Origin: Micromonospora zingiberis
GTDB lineage: Bacteria; Actinomycetota; Actinomycetes; Mycobacteriales; Micromonosporaceae
Assembly (NCBI RefSeq): GCF_004331455.1
Contig: NZ_SJJR01000013.1
Span: 97,090 to 161,089 of the forward strand
Length of the DNA: 64,000 nucleotides
Direction of reading: 5' to 3'
Below, piece after piece: positions 14,945 to 23,808 of this stretch. Positions within the stretch are counted from its first letter, which is position 1; every line of letters begins with the position of its first letter. The notes beneath the pieces were generated by a model. That model was not told the origin of the DNA. It was given only the letters and a program-made list of their open reading frames with translations, and did not search any database. The position numbers and the translations under genes are program-made.

Positions 14945-16192
14945 GTGTCCGTCATCTCCCGCAGGCTCCGACGGGGAGCCGCCGTCCTCGCCGCGGCCGT
15001 CGTGGCCAGCGTGCTCGTGGTGCCCGTGAACGCCGCACCGGCCGCCGCCGCCATCGGCGGGCTCACCTGGCAGGACGAGTTCAACGCGCCGGCCGGCACC
15101 CCGGTCGACCAGTCAAAGTGGCGCTTCGACATCGGCGGCCACGGCTGGGGCAACAACGAACGCCAGTACTACACCAACAGCACCAGCAACGCGGTGCACG
15201 ACGGGCAGGGCAACCTGGTCATCACCGCCCGTCGGGAGAACCCGGCCAACTACCAGTGCCACTACGGCCGGTGCGAGTACACCTCGGCCCGGCTGCTGAC
15301 CGCCGCCACCTTCAACCAGGCGTACGGCCGGTTCGAGGCCCGCATCAAGATCCCCCGAGGGCAGGGCATCTGGCCGGCCTTCTGGATGCTCGGCAGCGAC
15401 TTCGGCAACGTCGGCTGGCCCGCCTCCGGCGAGATCGACATCATGGAGAACATCGGCCGGGAACCCAACACCGTGCACGGCACCATCCACGGGCCGGGCT
15501 ACTCCGGCGGTGGCGGGATCACCGGCAGCCGCGTCATCGGGCAGCCGCTGGCCGACACCTTCCACACCTACCGGGTCGACTGGGAACCGAACATCATCCG
15601 CTGGTACCTCGACGGCCAGGAGTTCTTCCGGGTCGACCCGAGCCGGCTCGGCGGCAACCGCTGGGTCTTCGACCACCCCTTCTTCATGATCCTCAACGTC
15701 GCGGTCGGCGGTAACTGGCCCGGTTACCCCGACGGCAGCACCCAGTTCCCGCAGCAGATGCTCGTCGACTACGTCCGGGTCTACGGCTACGTGCCGGACG
15801 GCAACACCGGCACCAACCGGATCCGGGGCCTACAGAGCGGCCGGTGCATCGACATCCCCAGCGCCAACCCGTACGACGGCGCACCGTTGCAGATCTGGGA
15901 CTGCAACACCACCGCCGCGCAGGCGTGGACCTTCGCCGCCGACGGCACGATCCGCGCCATGGGCAAGTGCATGGACCCGGCCTGGGCCGGCACCGCCAAC
16001 GGCACCGAGGTCAACCTGGTCACCTGCAACGGCAACCCGGCGCAACGCTTCACCCTCAACGCCGCCGGCGACCTGGTCAACCTCAACGCCAGCCGCTGTG
16101 TCGACGTACGGGAGAACAACCCCAACAACGGCGGCCGGCTGCAACTGTGGGACTGCGCCGGCACCCCCAACCAGAAGTGGTCGCGGGCCTGA
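14945..16192 (+). CDS. Secreted GH16 endo-beta-1,3-glucanase with ricin-type CBM13
   Basis: A 415-residue exported enzyme. A twin-arginine-like or Sec signal peptide covers residues 1-36 (SRRLRRGAAVL then AAAA). The GH16 domain (about 38-270) carries the catalytic EIDIME motif with E163, D165 and E168. A ricin-B/CBM13 domain (about 280-415) shows three QxW-type repeats (QIWDCN, LVTCN, QLWDCAGTPNQKW). Such enzymes cleave beta-1,3-glucans of fungal or algal walls. GTG 14945 has AAAGGAGA upstream. The GCGC-centred operator suggests LacI repression relieved by oligosaccharides. Substrate call follows the family and the CBM. Confidence 0.9.
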   Translation: MSVISRRLRRGAAVLAAAVVASVLVVPVNAAPAAAAIGGLTWQDEFNAPAGTPVDQSKWRFDIGGHGWGNNERQYYTNSTSNAVHDGQGNLVITARRENPANYQCHYGRCEYTSARLLTAATFNQAYGRFEARIKIPRGQGIWPAFWMLGSDFGNVGWPASGEIDIMENIGREPNTVHGTIHGPGYSGGGGITGSRVIGQPLADTFHTYRVDWEPNIIRWYLDGQEFFRVDPSRLGGNRWVFDHPFFMILNVAVGGNWPGYPDGSTQFPQQMLVDYVRVYGYVPDGNTGTNRIRGLQSGRCIDIPSANPYDGAPLQIWDCNTTAAQAWTFAADGTIRAMGKCMDPAWAGTANGTEVNLVTCNGNPAQRFTLNAAGDLVNLNASRCVDVRENNPNNGGRLQLWDCAGTPNQKWSRA

Positions 16193-16213
16193 TTCCACCC
16201 TCGGCTGACGATC

Positions 16214-16246
16214 GGGGGCTCACCGTCGCGATGACGGTGAGCCCCC
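16214..16246. terminator. Rho-independent-type hairpin after the GH16 gene
   Basis: GGGGGCTCACCGTC (16214-16227) pairs with GACGGTGAGCCCCC (16233-16246), a perfect 14-bp stem with a 5-nt loop, 22 bp after the stop. Confidence 0.8.
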
Positions 16247-16324
16247 GAGGCTTTCCGCCCGTAAGAGTCGGTGACGGGCCCGGTGGGTATCAGCCCACTA
16301 CGGTCACCACGTGCGGGAGGCGAC

Positions 16325-17131
16325 ATGGACAAGGCTCCGCCCACGATCGACCTGGACTTCGTACCGGTGCAGCAGTACGTGTACGACGTACCACCGCCAC
16401 AGCCGACCGGCCGGCGCCGGTGGCGGTGGTGGCTCGGTGGGGCGGCGCTGCTCCTGGTGGTGGTGCTGGTCGCCAGCTGGACCTGGATGAGTGTCCGGGG
16501 CGACACCCGCGACGGCCATGTCGTCACCGCCGCCACCGACCTGCGTACGGCCACCTTCGTCCTGCTCGACGGCGCCGACGTGATCCGGGTGCGCACGGCC
16601 GACCTGGGCGAAGCGACCTATCGGGTGTCCACGCCCGCCGACTCCCACCTCCGTCCGGCGGTCTCGCTCTCCGACGGAACCCTGTTGACCAGCCTGCACG
16701 GCACCGACCAGGGCGGCCCGGCGCTGGTCGAGGTGGTGCTGCACGAATCGGTGCGCTGGCAGGTCCGGCTCAACGGTGGCGCCAAGGAACAACACCTGGA
16801 CCTGCGTACGGCCCAGCTCGACGGGGTCGAGTTGACCGCTGGCGCGAACCGGATCGAGTTGACCCTTCCCCGGGCCACCGGCACCCTGCGGGCTGCCCTC
16901 AGTGGCGGTGCGAGCCAGGTCGTGGTCCGGCTGACCGGCGACGCGCCGGTACAGGTGCGCGCGGGTGGTGGCGCCGGCTCGGTGACCGTGGACGGCACCA
17001 CCCACTCCGGCGTGGCCGGTGGCACCACCTTCACCCCGCCGGACTGGGCTGCGGCGAACGACCGCTACGACGTCGACGCGACCTCAGGGTTCTCCAGCCT
17101 CACCGTCGAGCGCACCGACGCCGGCCGCTGA
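16325..17131 (+). CDS. Membrane-anchored protein with extracellular beta-rich domain
   Basis: A 268-residue protein with a cytoplasmic basic segment (RRRWRWW at about 30-36), one transmembrane helix (about 37-56) and an extracytoplasmic beta-rich domain to the C-terminus. The ordered repeats of T/V-rich strands (AGGGAGSVTVDGTTHSGVAG) resemble adhesin-like DUF4097-type beta-helices, but I cannot place the family. ATG 16325 has GGGAGG upstream. No enzymatic motif. It stands alone between a terminator and the DUF72 gene. Confidence 0.65.
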   Translation: MDKAPPTIDLDFVPVQQYVYDVPPPQPTGRRRWRWWLGGAALLLVVVLVASWTWMSVRGDTRDGHVVTAATDLRTATFVLLDGADVIRVRTADLGEATYRVSTPADSHLRPAVSLSDGTLLTSLHGTDQGGPALVEVVLHESVRWQVRLNGGAKEQHLDLRTAQLDGVELTAGANRIELTLPRATGTLRAALSGGASQVVVRLTGDAPVQVRAGGGAGSVTVDGTTHSGVAGGTTFTPPDWAAANDRYDVDATSGFSSLTVERTDAGR

Positions 17132-17243
17132 TCCGACCCGGATACGGTATGCGCGGCGGCTGACCCGTCGCATGCTGGCCGGCGCGGTCGCCACGGCGTC
17201 GTGCGTCGAGGGCCGTTCGGAGCGCAGCGGAAGGGGCGATGGC

Positions 17244-18095
17244 ATGCGCCTGCACGTCGGATGTGCGATGTGGACGCACAAGGCGTGGCAGGGACGGTTG
17301 CTGGCGCACCCGCTGCCCGCCGAGGAACGGCTACGGCACTACGCCGGCTGGTGCGACGCCGTGGAGGGCAACACCACCTTCTACGCCACCCCGGCGCGGG
17401 ACACGGTGGCCTCCTGGGCCCGGCAGACCGACACCGACTTCCGGTTCGTGGTGAAGCTGCCGAAGGTCGTGACGCACGAACGCCGGCTCACCGACGTGGC
17501 CGAGCCGATGCGCGCCTTCCTGGACGCGATCGAACCGCTCGGCCCACGCGCCCACGCCCTCTGGGTCCAGCTTCCCGGCTCGTTCGGCCCGGACGACGTA
17601 CCCACGCTCGCCCGTTTCCTGCGCCGGCTGCCCGCCACCCACCGGTCCGCCGTGGAGGTCCGCCACCCCGACTTCTTCACCGATCCACGCGCGGTGCGGC
17701 TGCTGGAGGGCGTCCTCACCGAGGCGCACGCCGAGTGGATTCCCTTCGACACCACCGCCTTCTTCGCCACGGCGCCGACCAGCGACGCCGAACGGGACGC
17801 CTGGACCAAGAAGCCCCGGATGCCGCTGCGCGCGGTCGCGCTGACCGACCGGCCGATCGTCCGGTACCTGGGCCGGGACGACCCGGCCCGGACGGTCGAG
17901 GGCTGGCAGCGTTGGCTGGACATCACCGCCGGGTGGCTGCGCGAGGGCCGCTCCCCCACCGTCTTCGTGCACACCCCGGACAATACCGACGCGCCGACTC
18001 TCGCCCGCCGCTTCCACGACGAGGTACGCGCCCGGGTGCCTGACCTGGCACCGCTGCCCGAGCCGATCCCGGTCGAGCCCACCACCCTCTTCTGA
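17244..18095 (+). CDS. DUF72 family protein
   Basis: A 283-residue TIM-barrel-like protein of the DUF72 (YecE) family. Seen: VGCAMWTHKAWQG at the N-terminus, YAGWCDAVEGNTTFYATP, FRFVVKLPKVVTHERRL, LWVQLPGSF and a conserved VEVRHPDFF. The family is widespread but its biochemical role is not established; genetic links to iron-sulfur and nucleic-acid metabolism have been proposed. ATG 17244 has AAGGGG 8 nt upstream. Cytoplasmic. It is monocistronic here. Confidence 0.87.
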   Translation: MRLHVGCAMWTHKAWQGRLLAHPLPAEERLRHYAGWCDAVEGNTTFYATPARDTVASWARQTDTDFRFVVKLPKVVTHERRLTDVAEPMRAFLDAIEPLGPRAHALWVQLPGSFGPDDVPTLARFLRRLPATHRSAVEVRHPDFFTDPRAVRLLEGVLTEAHAEWIPFDTTAFFATAPTSDAERDAWTKKPRMPLRAVALTDRPIVRYLGRDDPARTVEGWQRWLDITAGWLREGRSPTVFVHTPDNTDAPTLARRFHDEVRARVPDLAPLPEPIPVEPTTLF

Positions 18096-18160
18096 GCGGG
18101 GCGCGGGGCGTCAACCTCCATCGATAGGTTTACATTTTTCGTTCTTTGTGTTTGCCTTCA

Positions 18161-18174
18161 GGAAAGCGCTTACA
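18161..18174 (+). promoter_or_regulatory. GCGC-centred palindrome upstream of pectate lyase
   Basis: GGAAAGCGCTTACA contains a perfect AAGCGCTT core with partial symmetry outside. It lies 130 bp before the pectate lyase start in an AT-richer leader and resembles LacI-family operators of polysaccharidase genes. Confidence 0.4.
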
Positions 18175-18302
18175 GGCAGCCCTGAGGCGCTGTCGCTGCC
18201 GAAGCCGGGGCAGCATCCGGGCATATCCGATGCCCCACCACGGCCCGACCGGGCACCGGTGCCGTTCGGTGTGGCGCTTCCCGCCATGTCAGGGAGAAGA
18301 TC

Positions 18303-19472
18303 ATGCTTGACCGAAGACGTCGCACGGCCGTCATCACCGCCACGATCGCGACGAGCACACTGTTCACCGCCGGGGCCCTGGTATTCGCCGGTACGGCGCA
18401 GGCCGCCGTCGGCTGCCGGGTCGCCTACTCGGTGACCTCGCAGTGGTCGGGTGGCTTCACCGGTGACGTCGTCCTCACCAACGTCGGCGACCCGCTGACC
18501 GCCTGGACGGTCCGCTGGTCGTTCGGCGCCGGTCAGACCGTGTCGCAGGGTTGGAACGCGACGTTCACCCAGAGCGGCTCGACGGTCTCCGCGAGCAACG
18601 TCAGTTGGAACGGCAACCTGGCCACCAACGCGACCGCGCAGTTCGGTTTCAACGGCACCTGGAACAACAGCGCCAACCCGGTGCCGACCAGCTTCTCGGT
18701 CAACGGGGTGACCTGCACCGGCGGCACCGCCCCGACCACGCCGACCAGCCCGACCCCCAGCCCGACCACGCCACCACCGACCAACCCACCGAGCACGAGC
18801 TGGCCCACGCCGACGGGCCAGTCCCCGGTCAACGGAACCATCGCGGTCAGCGGGGTCTTCGACGGCGGCATGCGCCGCTACTGCTGCATCGGCGACGGCA
18901 GCCAGGAAGAGAGCCAGGACCCGATGTTCCGGCTGGCCAACGGCGCCACGCTGCAGAACGTCATCATCGGGGCGCCAGCCGGGGACGGCGTGCACTGCGC
19001 CGGCTCCTGCACGCTGCGCAACGTCTGGTGGGAGGACGTGGGCGAGGACGCCGCCACGTTCCGGGGCACCGGCTCGCCGACCTTCCTGGTCGACGGCGGC
19101 GGCGCCCGGTTCGCCAGCGACAAGGTGTTCCAACACAACGGCGCCGGGACGCTGACCGTCCAGAACTTCCAGGCGACCAACTTCGGGACGTTCTACCGCT
19201 CCTGCGGCAACTGCTCCACCCAGCACCGGCGCAGCGTGGTCATCCGTAACGTCACGTTGACCCGGCCGGGCGGCACGGTCGTCGGCATCAACACCAACTA
19301 CGGCGACACCGCCACGCTCAGCGGAATCACCATCGTCAACGACCCCAGCCGGGCGATGGTGATCTGTCGCAAGTACACCGGCAACAGCACCGGCGCCGAG
19401 CCGACCCAGATCGGCACCGGACCGGACAGTACGAACTGCCTCTACTCCTCGTCCAGCCTCATCTACCGCTAG
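18303..19472 (+). CDS. Secreted CBM2 - pectate lyase family 3 protein
   Basis: A 389-residue exported enzyme. Signal peptide residues 1-34 (ending in GTAQA), CBM2 domain about 36-138 (YSVTSQWSGGFTGDVVLTN, TWNNSANPVPTSFSVNG), a Thr/Pro linker about 140-172, then a PL3 domain about 175-389. PL3 features include GMRRYCCIGDGSQEESQDP, NVWWEDVGEDAATF, CGNCSTQHRR and INTNYGDTATL. Bacterial PL3 enzymes cleave polygalacturonate by beta-elimination using calcium. CBM2 usually binds crystalline cellulose, so the enzyme is targeted to plant cell walls. GGGAGAAG precedes ATG 18303. Confidence 0.9.
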   Translation: MLDRRRRTAVITATIATSTLFTAGALVFAGTAQAAVGCRVAYSVTSQWSGGFTGDVVLTNVGDPLTAWTVRWSFGAGQTVSQGWNATFTQSGSTVSASNVSWNGNLATNATAQFGFNGTWNNSANPVPTSFSVNGVTCTGGTAPTTPTSPTPSPTTPPPTNPPSTSWPTPTGQSPVNGTIAVSGVFDGGMRRYCCIGDGSQEESQDPMFRLANGATLQNVIIGAPAGDGVHCAGSCTLRNVWWEDVGEDAATFRGTGSPTFLVDGGGARFASDKVFQHNGAGTLTVQNFQATNFGTFYRSCGNCSTQHRRSVVIRNVTLTRPGGTVVGINTNYGDTATLSGITIVNDPSRAMVICRKYTGNSTGAEPTQIGTGPDSTNCLYSSSSLIYR

Positions 19473-19475
19473 TGC

Positions 19476-19510
19476 GGTGTGCCCGGCACCGTCACGGTGT
19501 CGGGCACACC
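19476..19510. terminator. Bidirectional terminator hairpin
   Basis: GGTGTGCCCGGCACC (19476-19490) pairs with GGTGTCGGGCACACC (19496-19510) with one mismatch and a 5-nt loop, between convergent genes. Confidence 0.75.
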
Positions 19511-20103
19511 TACCCGCCGACCTCGCTGACCTGGACGAAGGGGCGATCGTCCCACCAGATCGCGTGCACGATGAAGTTGCGGTTCCCGTTGAAGTAGACG
19601 GCCATGTTGTCCGGCGAGTTCTGCACCGTCTGCACCGCGTACCCGTCCGCCGGGGTGGCGGTGACCAGCTCGACCACGCCCGCCGAGGTCATCCGGATGA
19701 CCGCCTGGCCGCCCGCCACCCGGAACGAACGCACGTAGCTGCGGACCCCGTCGGTGCCGGTCGTGACCGTCCAGCCGTCCTCGATGGTGGCCGTCGGCGT
19801 GGTGCTCCTGCTCGGCCTCGTCGCCGGCCGGCTGCTCGCCGTCGCGGCCGGTGCGGTCGTCTCCGAAGTGGTGGGACGGGGAGCCGGCCGGCTCGTGGTC
19901 GGCGCCGGGTCGACCGGCGCGATCGTCGACGAGGGCAACGGCGTCGGTAGGCTGGGCAGTTCCGCCGACGGCAGCTGACTCAGCGCGCGGTCCTCCACCA
20001 CGGGCGCACGCAACACGGGCAGGATCGCCATCGACGCGAGCACGATGCTCGACGCGGTGGCGACGCACCACCCGACGAGCGGAGCCCACCAGGAAGATCG
20101 CAC
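19510..20103 (-). CDS. Membrane-anchored extracytoplasmic protein, unknown
   Basis: A 197-residue protein with an N-terminal signal-anchor (residues 7-31, LVGWCVATASSIVLASMAIL), a Ser/Thr/Pro-rich stalk (about 40-108) and a small globular domain (about 110-197, including FRVAGGQAVIRMTSAGVVEL and FIVHAIWWDD). The start GTG 20103 has no good ribosome site. It is divergent from a two-component system with a 36-bp gap, so the sensor kinase operon might monitor or control it. Family not recognised. Confidence 0.65.
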   Translation of the reverse strand: MRSSWWAPLVGWCVATASSIVLASMAILPVLRAPVVEDRALSQLPSAELPSLPTPLPSSTIAPVDPAPTTSRPAPRPTTSETTAPAATASSRPATRPSRSTTPTATIEDGWTVTTGTDGVRSYVRSFRVAGGQAVIRMTSAGVVELVTATPADGYAVQTVQNSPDNMAVYFNGNRNFIVHAIWWDDRPFVQVSEVGG

Positions 20104-20126
20104 GAAGACATCGTCTCATCTACCCA

Positions 20127-20132
20127 TATGGT
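20127..20132 (+). promoter_or_regulatory. -10 element (TATGGT) for leaderless response-regulator mRNA
   Basis: TATGGT ends 7 nt before ATG 20140. No Shine-Dalgarno sequence precedes that ATG, consistent with leaderless initiation. Confidence 0.4.
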
Positions 20133-20139
20133 GTACGCC

Positions 20140-20826
20140 ATGGCGATGATCCTGCTGGTCGAGGACGACCGCAACATCGCGGCGGCCCTCACCCGCGCAC
20201 TGACCGACGCCGGTCACGTCGTGCGGCCCGCAGGGCACGCCGCCGAGGCACTGAAGATCGTCACCATGGAGCGACCGAATCTGGTCATCCTCGATCTCGG
20301 ACTGCCCGACATCGACGGCACCGACGCGCTGCGGATGATCCGCTCGGTGTCCGACGTGCCGGTGATCGTGGCGACCGCGCGCCGCTCCGAGAGCGACATC
20401 ATCAGCCTGCTCAGTGCCGGTGCCGACGACTACGTGACGAAACCGTTCTCCGGTGGGCACATCCTGGCCCGGATCGACGCGGTGCTGCGCCGGGCCCGGC
20501 CCACCGCGAACGAGACCCCGAAGTCGATCACCGTGGGTGAGTTGACCATCCATCCACGACAACGCCTCGCCGAGTTGGGCGGGCAGCCGCTGCAACTGAC
20601 CCGACGCGAGTTCGACGTGCTCGCGTACCTCGCCGAACGGGTCGGGCAGGTGGTCAGCCGCCGCGAGCTGATGAACGAGGTCTGGCACCAGGCGCAGATC
20701 GGCGAGGAGCAGACCATCGACGTACACATCTCCTGGCTGCGGCGCAAACTCGGGGAGACGGCCGCGCGGCCCCGGTTCCTGCGCACCATCCGCGGTGTCG
20801 GCGTGATGATGGTCGAACCACGATGA
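20140..20826 (+). CDS. OmpR/PhoB-type response regulator
   Basis: A 228-residue two-domain regulator. Receiver domain residues 3-115 with acidic pocket D9-D10, phospho-acceptor D52 (VILDLGLPDIDG), conserved T/A at VATARR and the lysine in VTKPFS. Winged-helix output domain about 130-225 (LTRREFDVLAYLAERVGQVVS, TIDVHISWLRRKLGE). It overlaps the kinase gene by ATGA and is therefore co-translated with it. ATG 20140 is preferred as a leaderless start; ATG 20128 and 20146 are alternatives. Target genes unknown; the divergent membrane-anchored protein is a candidate. Confidence 0.9.
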   Translation: MAMILLVEDDRNIAAALTRALTDAGHVVRPAGHAAEALKIVTMERPNLVILDLGLPDIDGTDALRMIRSVSDVPVIVATARRSESDIISLLSAGADDYVTKPFSGGHILARIDAVLRRARPTANETPKSITVGELTIHPRQRLAELGGQPLQLTRREFDVLAYLAERVGQVVSRRELMNEVWHQAQIGEEQTIDVHISWLRRKLGETAARPRFLRTIRGVGVMMVEPR

Positions 20827-22136
20827 GGTCGGCCCTCAACCGGCTGGCCCTCGCCATCACCTCGATGGTGGCGCTCGCCTTCCTCGTGCCGCTCGCCGTG
20901 GCGACCGAACAGATCGCCCGGGACCGGGCGATCAGCGACGCCCGCCAGCAGGCCACCTCGCTGGTCACCGTGCTCGGCATGGACGCCGACCCGACGCTGC
21001 TCACCAACGCGGTGGCCAGCACCACCGCCGGCAGCGCCGGCCGGCTCGCCGTACATTTGCCGGACGTCGTGCCGATCGGGAGCACGCACATCACCGACAG
21101 CCAGGTGCACAGCGCGGCCCGGGACCGCCGGTCGGTGCTGGCCCCGGCCGGCGACGGCGTGGCGTACCTCCAGCCCACCGTGCTCGCCGACGGCCGCACC
21201 GTGATCGTCGAGGTGTACGTGCCCGGGGCGGAGCTGCGTCGCGGCGTCCGGACCGCCTGGATCGTGCTCGGTGGCCTGGCGATCGTCCTGGTCGCCGGCT
21301 CGACACTGCTCGCCGACCGGCTCGGCAGCAGGGTCGTGCGGGCCGCCCGGGAACTGTCCACGTCGGCCCGACGGCTCGGCGGCGGCGACCTGACCGCCCG
21401 GGTCGAGCCCAACGGCCCGCGCGAACTCCAGGACGCCGCCCGCTCGTTCAACGCCATGGCCGACGACCTGCGCCTGCTGATGAACCGGGAACGCGAGCTG
21501 GCCGCCGACCTTTCGCACCGATTGCGTACGCCGCTGACCGCGCTCCGCCTCGACGCCGAGGCGATGCCACCGGGCCCGATCGGCGAACGGATGCGGCAGG
21601 CCTGCGACCTGCTCGACGAGGAACTGGATTCGATCATCCGTGGGGTCCGGCGCGGCACCGACGGGCGGGACGGGCAGAGCGCCGACCTGGTCGAGGTGCT
21701 GGCCGACCGGCTGGCGTTCTGGTCGGTGCTGGCCGAGGACCAGGAGCGTCCGTGGGAGGTGACCGGCGGCGACGTACCGGTGGTCCTGCCGATGCCGCGC
21801 AGCGAGTTGATCCTGGTGGTGGACGCGATGCTCGGCAACGTCTTCTCGCACACCCCGGACGGCGCCGCCTTCCGGGTCAGCATCTCACCCGACGGCCTGT
21901 TCGTGGACGATTCCGGGCCGGGCATCGCCGACCCGGCCAACGCGGTACGGCGGGGCGTGAGCGCCGCCGGCTCGACCGGCCTCGGCCTGGACATCGTGCG
22001 CCGGGCCGCGGAGACCTCGGGCGGCCGGCTGGTGGTCACCCGGGGCCCGCTCGGCGGCGCCCGGGTCGGTATCCTGCTGCAACCGGTCGACCACCCGCCG
22101 CAGCCGGCCCGGAGCAGCCGAAACCGGCTTTCATGA
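20823..22136 (+). CDS. Sensor histidine kinase
   Basis: A 437-residue membrane kinase. Two transmembrane helices (about 8-27 and 145-163) flank a roughly 115-residue extracytoplasmic sensor domain. HAMP domain about 165-218, then the H box with His232 in DLSHRLRTPLTALR. The ATPase domain has an N-box-like GNVFSHTPDG with the usual second Asn replaced by Ser (typical is NAxxHTP), a G1 box DDSGPGIAD and a G2 STGLGLDIVRRA. Partner is the response regulator encoded immediately upstream. The signal is unknown; no PAS or ligand motif is apparent. Confidence 0.9.
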   Translation: MRSALNRLALAITSMVALAFLVPLAVATEQIARDRAISDARQQATSLVTVLGMDADPTLLTNAVASTTAGSAGRLAVHLPDVVPIGSTHITDSQVHSAARDRRSVLAPAGDGVAYLQPTVLADGRTVIVEVYVPGAELRRGVRTAWIVLGGLAIVLVAGSTLLADRLGSRVVRAARELSTSARRLGGGDLTARVEPNGPRELQDAARSFNAMADDLRLLMNRERELAADLSHRLRTPLTALRLDAEAMPPGPIGERMRQACDLLDEELDSIIRGVRRGTDGRDGQSADLVEVLADRLAFWSVLAEDQERPWEVTGGDVPVVLPMPRSELILVVDAMLGNVFSHTPDGAAFRVSISPDGLFVDDSGPGIADPANAVRRGVSAAGSTGLGLDIVRRAAETSGGRLVVTRGPLGGARVGILLQPVDHPPQPARSSRNRLS

Positions 22137-22223
22137 TCCTTTTCGGATCCGTTAAGGCTCCCTTATGGAACTTCGCAATAGCGTCCTCGCCGTCACAGCC
22201 GAAGCGAGTCGCACGGAGTTCAG

Positions 22224-23051
22224 ATGCGCAGGAAGATCAGCTATCCACTGGTAGCCCTCGGTATGGTCGCGTCGAGCCTGACGGTCGCGTCGCCCGCACA
22301 GGCCCACGGTTACGTGTCGAACCCGCCCAGCCGGCAGGCACTGTGCGCCGCCGGAACCGTTCGGGACTGCGGCCCGATCCAGTTCGAGCCGCAGAGCGTC
22401 GAGGCCCCCAAGGGCTCGCAGCGATGCGACGGCGGGGTGGCGCAGTGGTCGGTGCTCTCCGACGAGTCCCGTAACTGGCCGGCCCGGAACGTGGGCAGTT
22501 CGGTGACCTTCACCTGGGTGCTCACCGCCCGGCACCGGACCGCCGACTGGGAGTACTTCATCGACGGCACCCGGATCGCCACGTTCGACGGTGGGAACGC
22601 CCAGCCGGACGCGACGGTGTCGCACACGATCGACCTGGGCAAGTTCCCGGGCCGGCAGCGGCTGCTCGCCGTCTGGAACATCGGGGACACGCCGATGGCC
22701 TTCTACAACTGCGTCGACCTGAACGTGGGCGGTGGCGGCGGAGGTGTCGTGCCCACCAGGCCCCCGGCCTCCTCCGAGCCGCCCGCCAACCCGCCGGCCG
22801 CTCCGCCCGCCGCGCCTCCCGCCGCCGACCCGCCGGCTGCGCCCCCTGCCGCCGACCCGCCGGCCGCCGACCCGCCCGCCGCGCCCCCTGCTGCGCCGGT
22901 GACCGGCGATCCGTGGGCCGCTGGTGTCAGCTACAAGACCGGCGACGTGGTGACCTACGAGGGCACGCGCTACCAGTGCCGGCAGGGCCACACCTCGCTC
23001 AACAGCTGGGAGCCCTCGATCTACACCCTCGCGCTGTGGCTGCCGCTGTGA
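22224..23051 (+). CDS. Secreted AA10 lytic polysaccharide monooxygenase with CBM5/12
   Basis: A 275-residue copper enzyme. The signal peptide ends at Ala27, leaving His28 (HGYVSNPPSRQ) as N-terminal residue; with His104 (TARHRTADWEYF) it forms the copper histidine brace. The catalytic domain spans about 28-165, followed by a Pro/Ala linker with repeated PPAA/DPPAA units (about 175-228) and a CBM5/12 domain (AGVSYKTGDVVTYEGTRYQC). Such enzymes oxidatively cleave chitin or cellulose; CBM5/12 favours chitin. The stop overlaps the next GTG by GTGA, so it is coupled to a DUF305 lipoprotein, an unusual partner that might assist with copper. Confidence 0.9.
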   Translation: MRRKISYPLVALGMVASSLTVASPAQAHGYVSNPPSRQALCAAGTVRDCGPIQFEPQSVEAPKGSQRCDGGVAQWSVLSDESRNWPARNVGSSVTFTWVLTARHRTADWEYFIDGTRIATFDGGNAQPDATVSHTIDLGKFPGRQRLLAVWNIGDTPMAFYNCVDLNVGGGGGGVVPTRPPASSEPPANPPAAPPAAPPAADPPAAPPAADPPAADPPAAPPAAPVTGDPWAAGVSYKTGDVVTYEGTRYQCRQGHTSLNSWEPSIYTLALWLPL

Positions 23052-23638
23052 GGCGCCGGCTGGTAGCCGTGGCGCTGCTCGCACCGTTCCTGCTCGGCGC
23101 GTGCAGCACGCCCACCGCCGAGCCGCCCCGGGCCACCGCCGACACGGCGGTCGCGGAGATCAAGGCCGGTGAGGCGTACAACGACACCGACGTGATGTTC
23201 CTGCAGATGTTCGTCCACCATCAGCGGCAGGCCCTGCAGATGACCGCCACCGCGGTGGAACGGGCGCAGGACCCGGAGTTGCGGACGCTGGTCCAGGCGG
23301 TGCAGGCCACCGAGTCCGACGAACTGTCGATGATCGAGGGCTGGCTGAAGGGCTGGGGCGAGTCGACGGAGGTGGACACCGCACCCAACCTGCACGCCCA
23401 CCACGGCGGACTGCCCGGCACCGGCCCGGCCGAGATCAAGGCGTTGACGACGGTGCCGGACGCGGAGTTCGACACCGCGTTCCTGAGCCTCTTCCTGGCC
23501 CACCAGCACAACGCGATGGAGCTGGCCGACATCGTCACCGACGGCGGCAAGAACGCCGAGACCAAGTCCTTCGGCGAGCGGGTGAAAGCCTCCCGGCAGG
23601 GCGAGATCCAGCAGATGCTCAAGCTGATGGCCAAGTAG
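23048..23638 (+). CDS. DUF305 lipoprotein
   Basis: A 196-residue lipoprotein: signal peptide with lipobox LLGAC (Cys19), then a ferritin-like helical DUF305 domain. Two paired His/Met motifs are visible, FVHHQRQALQMT near residues 56-67 and LAHQHNAMELAD near 157-168; in this family they can bind metal, and copper has been suggested for some. GTG 23048 overlaps the LPMO stop. Co-translation with a copper-dependent LPMO supports, but does not prove, a role in copper delivery or storage at the cell surface. Family call secure. Confidence 0.85.
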   Translation: MRRRLVAVALLAPFLLGACSTPTAEPPRATADTAVAEIKAGEAYNDTDVMFLQMFVHHQRQALQMTATAVERAQDPELRTLVQAVQATESDELSMIEGWLKGWGESTEVDTAPNLHAHHGGLPGTGPAEIKALTTVPDAEFDTAFLSLFLAHQHNAMELADIVTDGGKNAETKSFGERVKASRQGEIQQMLKLMAK

Positions 23639-23719
23639 CCGCCGATTGTCCGGCGGTGCCGGCGCCGACCTGCTCGGCGACGTACACCGACGACGCCCCG
23701 CCACGCCGAGGTTCTGTCT

Positions 23720-23775
23720 CGCCGATCTTGGTGCGGAACGGCCCCCATGAGGGCTGTCTCGTACCAAGATCGGCG
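23720..23775. repeat. Long inverted repeat downstream of DUF305 gene
   Basis: CGCCGATCTTGGT (23720-23732) and ACCAAGATCGGCG (23763-23775) are perfect 13-bp arms around a 30-nt loop containing a smaller GGCCC/GGGCT hairpin. Placed between convergent genes, it can form a cruciform or terminator, or be a REP-type element. Confidence 0.6.
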
Positions 23776-23808
23776 GCTAGAACGTCGCAAGATCCGCGAG
23801 AACGGGAG

